Source: Liolophura sinensis
Lineage: Eukaryota; Mollusca; Polyplacophora; Chitonida; Chitonidae
DNA length: 64,000 nucleotides
Reading direction: 5' to 3'
Assembly: GCF_032854445.1 (NCBI RefSeq)
Contig: NC_088300.1
Coordinates: 29,867,608-29,931,607, forward strand
The notes below the pieces were generated by a model that did no database searches, was not told where the DNA came from, and saw only the letters and a program-made list of their open reading frames with translations. Made by a program: the position numbers and the translations under genes. Below are positions 36,723 through 50,100 of this stretch, piece by piece. How positions within the stretch are numbered: the stretch's first letter is position 1; each line of letters starts with the position of its first letter.

Positions 36723-36960
36723 ATTGGTGTTTTACGCCGTACTCAAGAATATTTCACTTATATGACTGCGGCCAGCATTACTGAGGGCAGAACCCGGGCG
36801 GAAATCCACGACCATCCGCAGGTTGCTTCCCACGTACGACCAGAGAGGAAGCCAGCATCAGCTGGACTTGAACTCACAGCGACCGCAATAGTGAGAGGCT
36901 CCTGGCCGAGGTAATACGAGTAAGTTCTTTGTGAGACAGTCAAGTCATTTAGCACGCATC
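36720..36960 (-). mobile_element. SINE-A (reverse), head truncated
   Basis: From 'gattggtgttttacgccgta' through the body to 'gcaatagtgagaggctcctg'. The tRNA-like head is missing. Confidence 0.88.
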
Positions 36961-37429
36961 TTGTTGCCTTTTTAGAGCATGTGTGACGAGAAAAAAAACC
37001 CCATCTGTCTTAAGCATAGATTGATGGCGTCTAGAAATGAGCTTGAGTCGAATAACAATATTGGTTACAAACCTTACATTGCACGTGTACAGATGCCTGC
37101 TAATTAGCACGAATGTTGTACATTTTCGAACACATACAGCGTGGGAAGTGAGGAATTTTATGTCTTGTACCGGGAGACGGTTATCGGAGTAAATTATTTG
37201 ACGGGCGCGGACGTAAATACCAAAATTATCGGAGTTTAGGGCAAATTCTTACCTGAATTCGTGCTGTTTTAAATCTTTCTTCTTTACAGGGCATGAAAAA
37301 TGTACTAAAATGCCAATAAATACCCAAGGAGCAAGACGGTAGTTCGTTCAATTATACATGTACGTATCTTGGGTATTTGAAGCAGTGAGTGGTTGAAGCC
37401 AAAACAACCTATACGAGATGACGAAATTG
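36961..37429. other. No recognisable gene
   Basis: No coding or repeat signature recognised. Confidence 0.45.
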
Positions 37430-37760
37430 TACGTTTATTTATTTGACTGATGTGTAATGTCTTTTCCACTCATGTGATTTGCGGTGAGTGTTATGGGTAT
37501 AAAGAATAGGAGTGAAAGGGGAAAACCACCGAACTGTGACAAGGAAGTGATGAACTTTACCACGAGTGAACTACAAATCTGTACGCCATCTTGGTGGAAG
37601 ACAAGTCGTCTTCAACGAAGAATAAACTGCGCAAACGGTCATACGGTCACCTATTGTCACCAAGTCGGGTGCGTGCACAAATTTCGTGTCCAAAGAACAA
37701 ATTGAACCTGCATCTCATGTGCTCTAATAATTGAAAGAGAAGTCTTTTAAGTACTCGACT
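37430..37760 (+). mobile_element. SINE-C-like copy, diverged
   Basis: Starts with a TTTA-type stretch and 'ttgactgatgtgtaatg'. It shares with 58932-59215 the order 'aaccaccgaactgtgac', 'gtcttcaacgaagaa', 'gcaaacggtcat', 'ttgtcaccaag'. The frame 37484-37705 is repeat-derived. Confidence 0.6.
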
Positions 37761-39384
37761 CCAGAATTCTTATAGCCTGAAGATTTGTGTGTATATGTAC
37801 GGAGGTGGGGGGAGGGGGAGCTTTATTGTGATATTTAAAGGCGGAGAAAACATAAAAACGTGCAAAAAGATAGTTGTAAATGTGGTCTTCAATATTTTTT
37901 CGATTGTTCTTTAAAAAAACAAACATTGGAAAATATTTTTTGTCTCTTGGGTGTTTGGGACCGCCCCATGATAAATATTGTCTTTGAATAATAATGACAT
38001 AAAGGATGATGGAACACTTGCTTAATAAATACATTTGCACTAGAATATGGTCTTTCCAGCTAGCAAATGTGTTCAACCTAGATTCTGCTCATATTTTTAT
38101 TTTTAATATATTGATAAATATTATCATAATTCAAATTAAATGCATGTCTTTTGATATAAACAACAAATTTCAATTAAAATAAATTTATTACACATGCATG
38201 ATCTCCTTTGAAATATCATTTTCTCGCGAAAGAAAGAATATCAAAGACATATATTTGCAAAAAAAATCCTATAACATTTGTTTCACTCAGGAGCCCGTTG
38301 CACAAACCTGTCACTACGCGCCGTAATCTCATTTACCATGGTGATGTAGCTTCACCATCTGTTGTCACGGAAATTGCCCAGGCTTGCGAATGCAACGGGG
38401 CTCAGATATCTTCAAGTTGGGTTAATGGAAAAATCGAAATCGGGTTAAACTGCAGAACTAAAATGTAATATTAATATAGTTACCCATAAAGAACGGCCAT
38501 TTCATTACATTAATTATTTGCTCTTTTTAAGATTGAATCTCATCGGGAAGCCATAATTACCTTCTGTGGAGAGCAGCGACCCACCTATATGGGCTTACAC
38601 GAAATGCACTAAAGCTTATTACGTAGAATGCTTCACTTTCCACACACCCTGCGCTAATGAGCAGTCACCTGTACATGTGTCATCCACAGTCTGTCACAAA
38701 CATTGTGCTTTCAAGAATAGTATGCTCGAGTCCATTGCCGAATGTCATCAGTTATTGTGCTTACAATTGGCCACAGTATGTGATCTAGAAGAACACGGTT
38801 TTAAATGATTCTTGCACACTGGAAAAATCCTCTAGTATTATTGCTGCTGGTTATCTATGCAGATTAACTCTCCAACCAAGCTCCCACCAAGCTCTTTTGT
38901 CCAAGGCATATGCACACACTTGAATCGTTATAACCTGAAATACATCTCTTTCCATAGCTAATCATTTATTTATGGCGGATGATAGGTGACCCTATATCTG
39001 ATCATTTACTTGTACCAAACGGTAGGATTGGCGATATAATTTACGCACAACAAAAAATCTGCGACAGGATATGTGTCGGCAAATCCCGAAGCACTGAAAT
39101 GTATGTCGGACCGTCCTGTCTATGACTTCAACAATCATTGTGCCGATCACAGTATACAAGTAAAACGGTCTAACGGCAGAAAAAAACCTTTCACAACCTC
39201 GACACAGAACATTTCAGCCGGCGTGAGAAGATGTATGAAAGACATATTAGAAATACAAAACGATTCCGTAGATAAAAGAGCGCTTGAAACAAACTGTATT
39301 AAATACTAGTTACATTCCAGAAGGACAAAGCTTGCCTGCGTCAACGTGGATAAGACGATTGAATAATTTAAATGACTTACAGCA
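37761..39384. other. No recognisable gene
   Basis: Frames 38208-38468 and 38566-38808 have no recognisable motifs. A sequence near 37833 ('tttaaaggcggagaaaac') resembles one end of the TTAA MITE, but no partner end was found. Confidence 0.45.
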
Positions 39385-39520
39385 TAGAGACAATACCAGA
39401 GCACTGACGACAGTATGATATATAGCTGGCAACTGGTCACACGTAACCGGTGAAATACGACCTCTCGTCAACTTACCTCTGTTATGGTTTTATTCCAACT
39501 CTGATAGGCTTGATCCACTA
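39385..39520 (-). repeat. Rep-1 copy (reverse)
   Basis: Contains the reverse complement of the Rep-1 core ('ctggtcacacgtaaccggtg') and of its 5' part ('ggttttattccaactctgat'). Confidence 0.75.
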
Positions 39521-39812
39521 GCAGAATCCTGGTTTATGAAGGAATATCATGTAAAAACTTACAACATAGAGAGTAAAATTAGGAATAAGCCTATGTCAGT
39601 ATCCTAGAAATGAGAACAAACCACTCTTTGAAGAGACAGAAAAATGTCGGATCATATAGCTGTGTCAAAAATTCAGGTCTATCAGAGATGATATGATACA
39701 TTACAGTCTGACTTACAAAGAAAGCTATTAGAATGAGTACTAAATCCTATCAAGGGTTTTTATGCAAATATTCTTATAATAACATTTTGTCGAAATTTAT
39801 TTATTTATTTTT

Positions 39813-40148
39813 TTTTTTGACATAACTCCCTACAATGGATTCATTGCGGTGGCATGTCACAGACATAAGGTCAATCACAGAAACCCCGGCATCAGCAAGA
39901 ACTGTGGCTGTCGTAGCCCTGACGCAGTGATTCGTGTACCGGCGGCTAAGTTTTGCATCGCGGGAAATATCGGACATCATGGATCCGATCTTTTTTAGAC
40001 CCATTGGTTGATTGCCATACCATGGTTTGTGGTCAACTTGGACGTTTAGGAGAGGCCGCTGAAAGAAAGACTCGGAGGAAGAATTATCAGGTCCGTATGT
40101 GAAAAAAAAACTTTTCGTGAAACCATTATTATCTCTTTTGTGTAGCAT
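39813..40148 (-). pseudogene. Tyrosine recombinase C-terminal domain (Crypton/ZMYM-like)
   Basis: The reverse frame of about 112 residues carries WYGNQPMGLKKIGSMM and then YTNHCVRATTATVLADAGV. It ends with SVTCHRNESIVGSYVK. This matches the end of Crypton-type tyrosine recombinases and the related DUF3504 domain in animal proteins. The His-x-x-Arg catalytic pair (NHCVR), the later His (TCHRN) and the Tyr (GSY) are visible. The usual G-H is C-H here. The N-terminal part with the first catalytic Arg is not found upstream. The frame ends in a poly-A/TAAA-rich run, so this could be a truncated, possibly reverse-transcribed copy. Function would be DNA strand exchange in a mobile element. Confidence 0.78.
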
Positions 40149-41320
40149 TCAAACGTTCCTATGGGCTTTAAATTATCTGTAACCTGACACTTTTCTTCTG
40201 TTAAAATAAACGTTCGCTCCGACAGAAAAAATAGCCATTTTGTTTCTTTGTTTATATTTGTCGTCTGCTTTATTCAATGTAAACAACAACCTCTATCCGC
40301 CCATAGAACTACAATAGACCCGTCCAGAAGTCAAACGCTTCTGTCTCGTGATGGGGCACTCAGTACCAAGTGTATACACCGTTAGTATAACGAAGACCGT
40401 GAACTGTGATTATCGAACACCTTCTTTTAATCTGTAACAATATTAAATTGCTTCGCGTGTTTATATTTTTGTTGAGTATAAATATTGATGGATCGAAGGA
40501 TGGGTCCGAGGTTTTATCTGCGGCTGTCTTAGAGCAGTGAGTCTCTTTCCTTTTTTTTTGACCACCGCCGGGTAGAACACTGTAATCATATAATGACTTG
40601 TAATAGAATGGGTTGTAATGTAGAATGGGTTGTAATGTAAAAGGATGACTTGTAACAGAATCTCTTGTAACAGAATTCCATGTAAACTCAAAGATGGATC
40701 TGACAAAAGATCAGTCTAAGGAATAAGAGTATATTAAAATACTCTGCAATATATAACTGAATATAAGTGAACATTGCATAGGGCCTGCACCAAGCATCCT
40801 GGCTCTCTTGACTCTTTATATGTACAGGGATGCGTTTACTTCCGGTAGCCAGACCTTATTATTAGTACATTATTTCGGATCGATCCATACCTGAGAAAAC
40901 GATTCATATCATTTTTGTGTCATTTAAACACATACAGATGAGCTGTTGACATTAAAACAATGAAGAAATACAAGAAGTACACATCGATTCTCGATACTCC
41001 ATTTATTCAACATATGGAGATGATGAACTATAACGAGGTTATGTCTGATTTTTTAAAATATTTATTTAACGTGCCTTATAAAATACTTATAAACGATTCC
41101 CTTTGGCATGTTATGATTTGATGACATTTTATATAACCATACATTGATACCATCATACGTACACAATTATTGAAGAAAAGATGTTGTCAGACGCGATTTT
41201 CCCATTGGCCTTGACCGGAATTGTCTACACATGTAAAATATCAGGCTTAAGAGCTCTTGTTGCCTTCAGAACATACTTCACACCATAAGCCTTCAACGAA
41301 GGTGGTGAAAGGATTATATG
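40149..41320. other. No recognisable gene; small 17-base tandem repeat
   Basis: About 40600-40680 has degenerate units of the type 'tagaatgggttgtaatg'. The reverse frame 40461-40706 crosses them and is not credible as a gene. Confidence 0.5.
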
Positions 41321-41470
41321 TTTAGATTCACCTCGTACAATGTGTCCAAGGAGTGCGTGTTCAGACCCAGCTCGTACATTGTGTTTAAGGAGTTAGTGTT
41401 CAGCTCCAGCTCGTACAATGCCTCCAAGGAGTGCGTGTTCAAACCCAGCTCGTACAATGCATCAAAAGAT
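41321..41470. repeat. 39-base minisatellite, about four units
   Basis: Units of the type 'agctcgtacaatgcctccaa' followed by 'ggagtgcgtgttcaaaccc'. Because 39 is divisible by three, both strands stay open: forward SYNASKECVFKPS and reverse LYELGLNTHSLEA repeats of 13 residues. No start, homologue or neighbouring coding signal supports either reading. Confidence 0.85.
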
Positions 41471-42984
41471 TTTCTTCTATGGTTGCGACCACAACGATTT
41501 AGTTTCGTTCTGTTGTCGTTGCTCATGTTTTTCTCTCTATGCACTGTTACAAGGATCGGGTCACTGCGGTCGATAAGTCAGTCACCAAACAAATGAGGGT
41601 CAAAAAAATATAGTTGAATTTAACATCATAGTCGATCAAAATCATTGGGGTCAAATATTTTCATCAAAGAAAAGAAAAACGGTCAGCGGAAAAAAATATG
41701 GTCAGTAGAAAACAAAAATTTGTTCGAGTTCCCAGAACTTTTAGCGCTACTGGTGGTAAAGACTGGAAACTGGTAGGTAATTGGTATTCTGCGCACCAGG
41801 ATAATGCAGTATGGTTCCTTCTTTACATACAGAAATCTCGAATACTATACGAGCCTTGACAATGAAAGCCACAATTTTTTTGTCTGACCGATGGTGAGAG
41901 TCTCGGACTGATCAGCATGATCCAGCCAAGACATTACACGTCATATTTTAACAGTACATACCGGTATTTGGAAAACCAACGTGTATAGGCATATATGGAA
42001 ATAGTCATTTAGCACATATACACTGTAGGTGTACTTATTCTAAAGATAGACAGTGACTTCTGTAGAATCTCTTGGTAAGTTGTAAACGGGTAATGTTTTA
42101 GGTTGTGTTGGTCACATGGTAGAGGACATGTTGTCAGTAGAATTATTGGAAGAATATGCTTTTTCCACCTTTCCACCTTTTTAGCCTTGTACATGTATAA
42201 AAACCACTTCCCTGGTATTCAATTGAAATAAATAAATTTTGTTTATCATTCTCTGTCAATGATTGCTCTTTTTCTTGTGTTCTACAATACAAAGGATATC
42301 TTAAAAAGATGTGAAAGGTTGTTTAATTAAACAGAAGTAAACATCAAGGTGAAGTTCAAGATGTTTATAAACACATGCAGTTCGTTTTCAAATTTAGACT
42401 GGTACAGAAACATAAGTTTTTGGAATAGGCCTTGCCATTTTTAAGCCGGAACGCCTATTTTAGTGGACGGCTGGTACACGAATGTCATAAGTTTAGACGC
42501 CTAGATACTTAATATGTGAAGAATCTACAAAACAGAATCATAGCTGAAGCATACGCAAATTTGGGATAGTAAAACAGCTTACGAAGGAACCCTTTGCTTC
42601 TCCCTCCAACGAAATAAGTACACGACAAACAAGAAATTAGGAAAAGCAAAACGTCTAAAAACAGCAAACGCGAAACACTACCCTTTATTAATTGCAAAGC
42701 ATGTAATGAAAATATCCTATCTTTTGAAGGTAGAGGTATGTTCTCTAATGAGTTTTAATCATGTTCGTGACCAAGGGCATCATAAATCAAATACTGCTAT
42801 ACGGATTAGTGGTTACTGATAAAAATACGAGGAACTAACTATAAACTAACGGGGAGCTGACTATACGCAGTCAGGCTACCTCTTGAGAAGGGCGCTGAAC
42901 ATTTTACAATTCCCTTCTCACGACTGTTGCCAAAACAACAAGATTTATATGCTTACTATAGCAGAGCCTACATCCTACACACTG
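41471..42984. other. No recognisable gene
   Basis: AT-rich. Frames 42009-42194 and 42509-42697 (reverse) are not recognisable. Confidence 0.5.
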
Positions 42985-43125
42985 AGCTGTAATCATAGAT
43001 GGGGTTAGATCAATGACCCAGAATCCTCTCACCAATCCTCTCACCTTTTTTCTCTCCCACCATAATGCTGAGCGCCGTAGTATGACTGAAATATTCTTGA
43101 GTACGGCGTAAAACAGCAATCAACT
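42985..43125 (+). mobile_element. SINE-A 3' part
   Basis: 'tctctcccaccataatgctg' and 'ttcttgagtacggcgtaaaa' followed by 'caatcaactaaatag'. The head is absent. Confidence 0.8.
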
Positions 43126-46100
43126 AAATAGGTAATCATGGAATGACAAGTACAACTCAAAGTATAAATAGCAAACAGTAAGTCTCTAATCTTAAGACAA
43201 CTATTTTAGACTAACTAAAGCCGATTATTTTGGGAATAATGACATTTTAAAAAAACACAGTCTGTGACATCTCGATGTTTTTGTTTTTGCATTTATAAGC
43301 CAGATCGATCTTTCCTTACTTCCGCTATGAAGGTTTTCATCGGCTTGTTTTTGTCAATCTGCTCGTCTGTCAGAAACTATCACAAAAATTTATGAAGGAA
43401 TCTGGGTGAAACTTAGAAAGGTTTACCTAACCAATCTATTATATACTGCTGGTGATCATGATCCGCATCCGGAATTTTTAAACGATTCTTTACCATTGAC
43501 AAATGGGAAAAAGCAACTGGTATTGTTATTGTGTCTGTAGTGCAGGAATTTGTGAATTTAGCTATGGTTGCCATTTGCACTCTCAAAGTACCGTCTCTTT
43601 GCGCGATTCCGTCCTAATTTTATATAGTTTCTTACTCTTTGATTGTTTATGTTAAAGTGTTATGTTTTGGCCTTATGATATTGACCCAAAACCGTGTCCA
43701 TTTTGGTTGTCGACTTATAGATTCTAGTTTAATTTAATAAGAATATATACATTCTTCATTTATCAATGTGTACTTATATGCCTCTGATAAACAAATGTAA
43801 ACGTGAGCACATCGTACACTGAAAACTTTTCTTTCATATGTACATGTATGTATATTTAATTATATATTTAAATAAACATACATGGCTGGTTGTCTCCTGA
43901 TTCAGTTTACACTAAAGTGTAGACACGCCGTGTTAGCTCGCTAATGTCTGTCATACCCTACACTGAGACAAAAGTCAGGGTCAACGGACTCACAAATCTG
44001 AACTCTGCAATGAAGCTAATTTAACTCAAGAATACTGAGCCATGTGAAAGATCAACTGAGTCATTAAACTAATCTGGTTATGTTCTTTCATGACGCATAC
44101 ATGAGCTAGTCCTATGACTCTGAATTGAATTAGTTCAAGTTTATTGCAATGATTTTTGAGTCAGTTGACCCAAACTTGTATCTCAGAGTATACCCGCTAG
44201 TGCCAATTTGCTTTGGCATCAGTTAGTGGGCAACAAAGTCCAGTGAATAGTTCACGAACATAATGAAGATATTCTCACAAGAAAATCATTTAATGTTACC
44301 AGAATTTTCGCCCAAATTTTCAACACTGTTTCAAGACACAGACATCTCCAAAACCTAATCTACCCGACCGGGTTATAAAACATAAATAAATGTACTAATT
44401 ATCAAAATCTTGCTTTTAATCTGAAACATAATTGGAATAAAACTATCCAGCGATGTAACATAATTTTAGACTATGGTAGTAATTCTTAAATCTCATTGAT
44501 CAGCACATTTGCATCAGAACACATTGCAATTAACCTTTTCATTAGTCGCTCAGTGGTTAATTAGATTAAGACGACTATATAAGAGTGGGTCACAATTGAA
44601 GATCGGGTCATGTAGTGTGTAATTACATGTAATTAAACCTTGGCCAAGAGATTTGTCAAATGGTCGTCACACTGAAGCCTACGATAGTAATTGTTTTGAT
44701 ATCCGTTATTAGATAGAATGAAAACGCAGCATGCTATAGGCACAGAGTCAGACGTCAGTGTAGACGTCAGTTTTGATAAGATTGTGCACGACTTTTGAAT
44801 ATATTGCTTCTTGGGAAACGGTGTTCAAAACACATACATGTAGATATATTCCTTTAAAATAATTGGCCGCACCATTTCCTAAAACCGAGATTTAAACACG
44901 ATGTCAGCGATGAGAGATGCGAACAAAGGATGTTCAAAGCTTCAGAAATGAGAGGTTCACATCACACACGATGTAGTAGAGCATTAGGGTTACAGTCACC
45001 ATTATTACATCCAAGTGTGTTACATTCCATGCCACTGAGACAGGATGGTGACATTATCTTCATATTCACACATGTTGAATTCAGCCAATCCTGTTTTCAC
45101 CATGGAAAGATTCATCCTTGGAAGGAAAAGAGTTGTGGCATAATTAGAATACATGAGATACACATGTACACCCGTGAAAGAATTCACATAAAGTTCAACA
45201 AAGTAAATAAAGGAAGATTTGCATATAGTTTTCAACAGTCTCACTATTGATGCGTATATATTTTAGGATATACTTTCATTTTTGAGAACATTTATGTCTA
45301 AACATAGAAACACAAATTCATAAAAAATGTTCTCACAAAGCCAGAGAAATATTTTTCATCCTTGCATCCACCAGAGTGCACATGCAGATCAATCTACTGG
45401 GTGTGAACACATCGATTCAGATTACGAGAGATTCTGTTCAGTTATCAGTAATTTTGGTTACTCGACGTACTGGTGTTAATTGAGGAGAAACTACTTAAGC
45501 TGCGTTTATTTATACGTCATACTACTTCTATCCAGACTAAACGCCTTTGGGTAGGCGTTTGGCTCGTACACATATCAAGTTCGATTATTGAAGTGAACAT
45601 CTGGTTGTCAAACAAATGAATCCATCAAATGCCAACGGGTTACATGTCTGTGTTCCATATATAAGTTGAATGTTCAAAATGCATTGACTGACTGTTGTTT
45701 CAGCGGAGTGATTAATTGCCTATCAACAGATAACTGTTAAATCTTTGTGTCTTAAAACTACAGCCAAACCTGGGACAGCTGGTCGTTAAACACAGAGACT
45801 GGTAAAAGAGGATAAGAAAGCACACTATTAAGACGTTTTATTAGCTGAAAGAATACTGTTCCAAAAATCGAAAAAGCATAGAATTTATTTTTGCTGTATG
45901 CTTCCACCGGATGAGATGTTCAGTAAAAAAAAGAGGAAAGAAAGTAATGAATGGCTACAGATATTCAACGCAGACATTTTTAAAGGGCGAATTTATATTA
46001 TGCCATTTTTTCCATACTAAACAGCCTTGACTCCTTGAATACATATTCACTATTCACCTACCGAGAACGTTTCAAATCATATTTATCGCACTTACCAGTA

Positions 46101-46439
46101 TATAGGACCACGTTTACTTTGCTTTTCAGGTATAGCCGAAGATCCGTTGAGTTATATTGTTACGTTATATTTTTGTAGCTATTTTCTTTTTTCCCCTTCT
46201 TCTTCTTGGTCTTCTTAGTTTTAGGGGGAGTGGAGGAAGTTAAGACTACTGTAGACATTTTCTGTAATTGCAGCTTAACTCAGCATTCAGTGTCTCAGCG
46301 CCCCTATCGTATCTCCCTTACTCTGAGTCGCCCCAGAGTAGCTCTCCCACTCTGTCTCTCTAACCGTGCTGCAATAACACCCCCTGTCTTTGCACCTAGG
46401 ATAGTAATCTGTGATAATATTTATTGCGTGGTAAACAAT
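43126..46439. other. 3.3 kb with no recognisable gene
   Basis: AT-rich. The frame 44930-45250 (106 codons) has no recognisable motif. A short hairpin (8-base arms, aaacgcct/aggcgttt, 45539-45560) is present. From about 46200 the sequence becomes less AT-rich as the LINE begins. Confidence 0.5.
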
Positions 46440-49400
46440 CTGACCTCTAGGAATGGAGGAAGAAGAGAAAGGCAACATGGAGTGCACATTAACAACAGTG
46501 ACTCGAGGAAAGCGCAGAAGGTGACGGTAAAGCAGCGTTGACAGGGGTCAAGGGAAAAAGACCAAGGCGTCAGGTGAAGTCTCTTGACGTAGTTATGTCT
46601 GCAGTGCTTAACTCCCCTGTAGCCAGCTTAAATTCAGTTAAGCTTGGCACTGCACTGCAGCAGGCAGTGGATGTTGTTAAAGTTGTTAAGAAGCTGCAGC
46701 CTTGAGACTTACTCATTACTTGTAACAGTCAGAGCCAACTTAAGAAACTATTAAAGGTAGATACTATCATGCCGCGAAATGTTGGTTCAGACAAAAGCCC
46801 TATCTAGGGGTGTGATATATGGTATAGGGGAGGAGGTAACCGAGATTGAAGTTTTTGTGGCGATGAAAAACCTTAAGTTGTCAAAGCTGAACGCATGACG
46901 ACAAATGAGGTGGCTTTAGGTTTTAAAGTTTTTCAAGTTAAGCAAATATATTCCCCCTGTAATTCGATGCTTCCAGTGCCAAAGATTTAATCATGTAGCG
47001 TCCGAAAGCCGTGGTATTTTGAGGTGGCCATGATGCAGTGGAAGTCATGAATACAAGGATTGCCCAAATAAAAATACCCCTAACTGTACAAACTGTGAGA
47101 ACTCCACAGCTCAACATATCGGCGCTGTCCAAAGCTTAAAGAGGCCAACAAAGCCCAGTTTATTAGAGTTACAGAAAAAGTGTCCTTTGTAGAGGCACTG
47201 AAAAGTGTGAGAGCCCAAGAATGTGAACCCTTATTTTTTCATGACCCTAATTTTGATGAATTTATTTGGGATATCTCTAGTAGCGGAGAGCCTTTGAAGA
47301 GCTCTCAGTCTTAACTCCCCCCTCACATATCTTCAGGTAGTCATTCAAAGAAAAGCACACGAACCCAAACTGAGCCTGTGTTTGGTGTTCAGACGGAAAT
47401 TTGTAGCTCGTCTACAGTGATAAATGTTGTTGTCCTATTTACTGAGATCATTTCCCACTATATCAATACGACGAAAAGGAAAAAACAAGTAACTGAGCAC
47501 ATGGTTGAATGTACAGAGCGCCATCTTGGCACTTTTGTGGTTCATAGTAAGGAAGTTTGGGAAAAAGGCAGCAGAGTAACTTTACGCACAAATAATGGAA
47601 TTTTTAGATGTCTACTTATCATTATGTCCTTCAATATCATACAACAAAACATCCAGTCTCTGTATGCTCATTGGCAAGAATTTAAATTTTTCCTTTCTAA
47701 CCTTGATTGATACAGACATAGTATGTTTGCAGGAACCTGAATATGATTTTAGTTACCCTGGAAATTTCGTCATTACAGAAGACAGGCTGTGTGGAAGTAG
47801 AGGTGAACTTGCAATGTTTATCAGGCATGGCCTTTCATTTTCTGAAGTAAAGTTAACCTACTTTAAATCTATGAGTCAGTGTTTCCAGATAATAGGTATT
47901 GTGGATTTATGTAATCCGTGAAAGAAGGTAGACTACAGAGATTTTAAGGCCTTATTGGACCAGCGTTATTCGACTCCTTTAATTGTTTGTCGTGACTTAA
48001 ATGTGCACCACGTTTTATGGGGTAGAACAGGAACTGATGGTAGAACCTTGTATGACGTTATCCAAGATAATGATCTAGTGGTACTAAATGATGGATCTGG
48101 AACGCGTTTAGACGTACATTCAGGGAAACTTTCCGCCATTGATCTCACATTATCATCCAAAAGATTACGCTCCATGTGTACATGGATCATAGCTCTTCTT
48201 GTGGCTGTGATCATTACCCGATTTCATTATCTTTTAGATTCGAAACACTCTGATCACCTTGGTTCATTGCTCAAATGGAAGCTGATAAAATCAGATTTGG
48301 TAAAGTGCAGCAATGTCTGTGAACAACACTTTTTTCAGGTCTTATACGACACAGATGTGAACAAGCTTTCAAATTTTAGAGCTTTAAATGAAGCAGCTAA
48401 TGAGGCTATTCCAAAAACTACTGGCAATATTCCAGAAAAAGTACCTACTCCATGGTGGAAATGTTTACAAATATCAAGGAACGGACAAAAAGCTACAAAT
48501 AGAGCACAACGCAAAGGTTATATAGTGATATAATTGTACTCAAGGTGGCTAAAACCCATGCCCAGAGGACAGTAAAAAGTACCCAGAAGGATCACTGGCG
48601 TAAATTTTGTTCTGGCATAAATCGGAACACACCTATTAAAAATGTATGGCAACAAGTAAGAGCCATAAATGGGAAGAAGAGATCTTCATGTGTGCCAAGT
48701 ATTGTGGCAGATGGTACATTACATGTTACCAATTCAGATAAATGGAATGTGTTAACTGAAAGCTTCTCATTTGTATCTAGTTCCAGTAAACTACAGTGGT
48801 GAGTTTATTACGCACAAGAAACAGATGGAAGAGATGTATAATTTTAATAATGAGGATATGCCCGTAAATGAAGATATTTCATTAATGGACCTTAAACAGG
48901 CGTTTAGTTGTTCCAAGGATTCCTCCTCAGGTGGAGATGGGGTTAGCTACTCTATGTTTAAGCACCTACTAGAAAGTAGCTCAGATGTATTACTTTTGTT
49001 TTTGAACACCATTTGGTCAAAGATTGCACTACTTGCGTCATGGAAAAAAGCAGTTGTCATCCCAGGGCCAAAGCCGAGCAAAGATCCATCTTTTGCCTTA
49101 TCTTATTGGCCAATTGCACTGACATATACAGTCTATGGGATCATGGAAAAGAATGATTAAGTCGAGACTTGAATGGTATCTAGATAAGAATGGGGTATAT
49201 TCTGTATGAAAATATTCTATATAGCAGAGATGTATGTACAACAGGCTTTGAACGAAATTGGCAAATGGAGTTAATTGTAAGGATTCCGCTCCTCTCCGGA
49301 CAAGTCTTCATACTCCTGTAGAGAGCATTAATTAGATCACGATTAGACTGTTGTTGTGAAGCCTTTGATTCAGCTTGTTATTTTCTTCACTGTAAACTGG

Positions 49401-50100
49401 ATGGTGTCCAGTGTGCTGCTCTCAGGATTTGTACAGGAACATTTAATTCCACTCCCCTTAACGTTTTACGAGTAATCTGTATTGAGTGACCGTTGGAACT
49501 TAGGAAGTATATGCGCACACTGACAAACTCTCTTGTGTTGAAATCATCTCTTAACAACTCTGAATCCCCTGTTATTAATCATTGTGAATGTGACAGGTTT
49601 TTAATGCTGATAACAAGAAGTACAAGCGATTTAATCTTAGAGCACTGGATATAATGGAACGCTCTGGCTGTAACACCAGATGCCTTAAATAAAGCCCTTC
49701 CACCTTTGCACTTGGTCCTCCATTACATGTCAACGGGTCTTCAGCGTGTAATTAAGGAGTCTGATACCGCAAACGTCATGAAATCTTTCGCTTTGAGTTA
49801 GCGATGATTTCAGAAACTGTTTATTTAAATGTCTTCACCGATGCATCAAAATGTACAGAGTGGCAGAATGGAGGCAGCCTATGTATACCAGAGCTTAAGT
49901 ATAGTGAAAACCACAGGTTGCCCGATTTTACGTCTGTATTTACTGCTTAACTTATGGCTATTTTAACATCACTCTACTTTTTGTTGGATTTTAAACCAAA
50001 TAGTGCTGTGATTTTACAGACACTTTGAGTGCTTTACAGCTATTGCTGCAAATGAATAGGCAGATCCCTTAGCAAAATAAGCTCTGGCTTTTAGCAGCGT
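46440..50100 (+). mobile_element. RNase H-bearing LINE (I/Nimb-like), RT palm deleted
   Basis: ORF1 (about 46440-47150) includes GVIYGIGEEVTEIEVFV-like sequence and two zinc-knuckle regions, CFQCQRFNHVA and CPNKNTPNCTNC. ORF2 starts near 47624 with the endonuclease (FNIIQQNIQSLYA, CLQEPEYDF, CRDLNVHHVLWG, SAIDLTLSS). Next come the PTPWWK linker and the RT N-terminus (SSSGGDGVSYSMF, SYWPIALTYT, 48890-49130). After RLEWYLDKNG (about 49165) the sequence jumps to ALNEIGKW (about 49245), skipping motifs A to C. Thumb (RSRLDCCCEAFDSAC) and RNase H (VFTDASKCTEW) follow, with stops. It is inactive. Same general class as 16703-19870 but in the opposite orientation and clearly a different family. Confidence 0.88.

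Noticed and set aside
37833-37850. Second copy of the TTAA MITE, judged by one end-like sequence
   Set aside because: Only one diverged end was found, with no inverted partner within a plausible distance.
41321-41470. Possible CRISPR-like or repeat-protein array
   Set aside because: Units are contiguous with no spacers, and there is no supporting coding context, so it is a minisatellite.
44930-45250. 106-codon frame as a host gene
   Set aside because: No recognisable motif, and an overlapping antisense frame of similar length is equally open.
45539-45560. Perfect 8-base hairpin resembling a bacterial terminator
   Set aside because: The context is eukaryotic, no gene ends there, and it lacks the histone stem-loop sequence.
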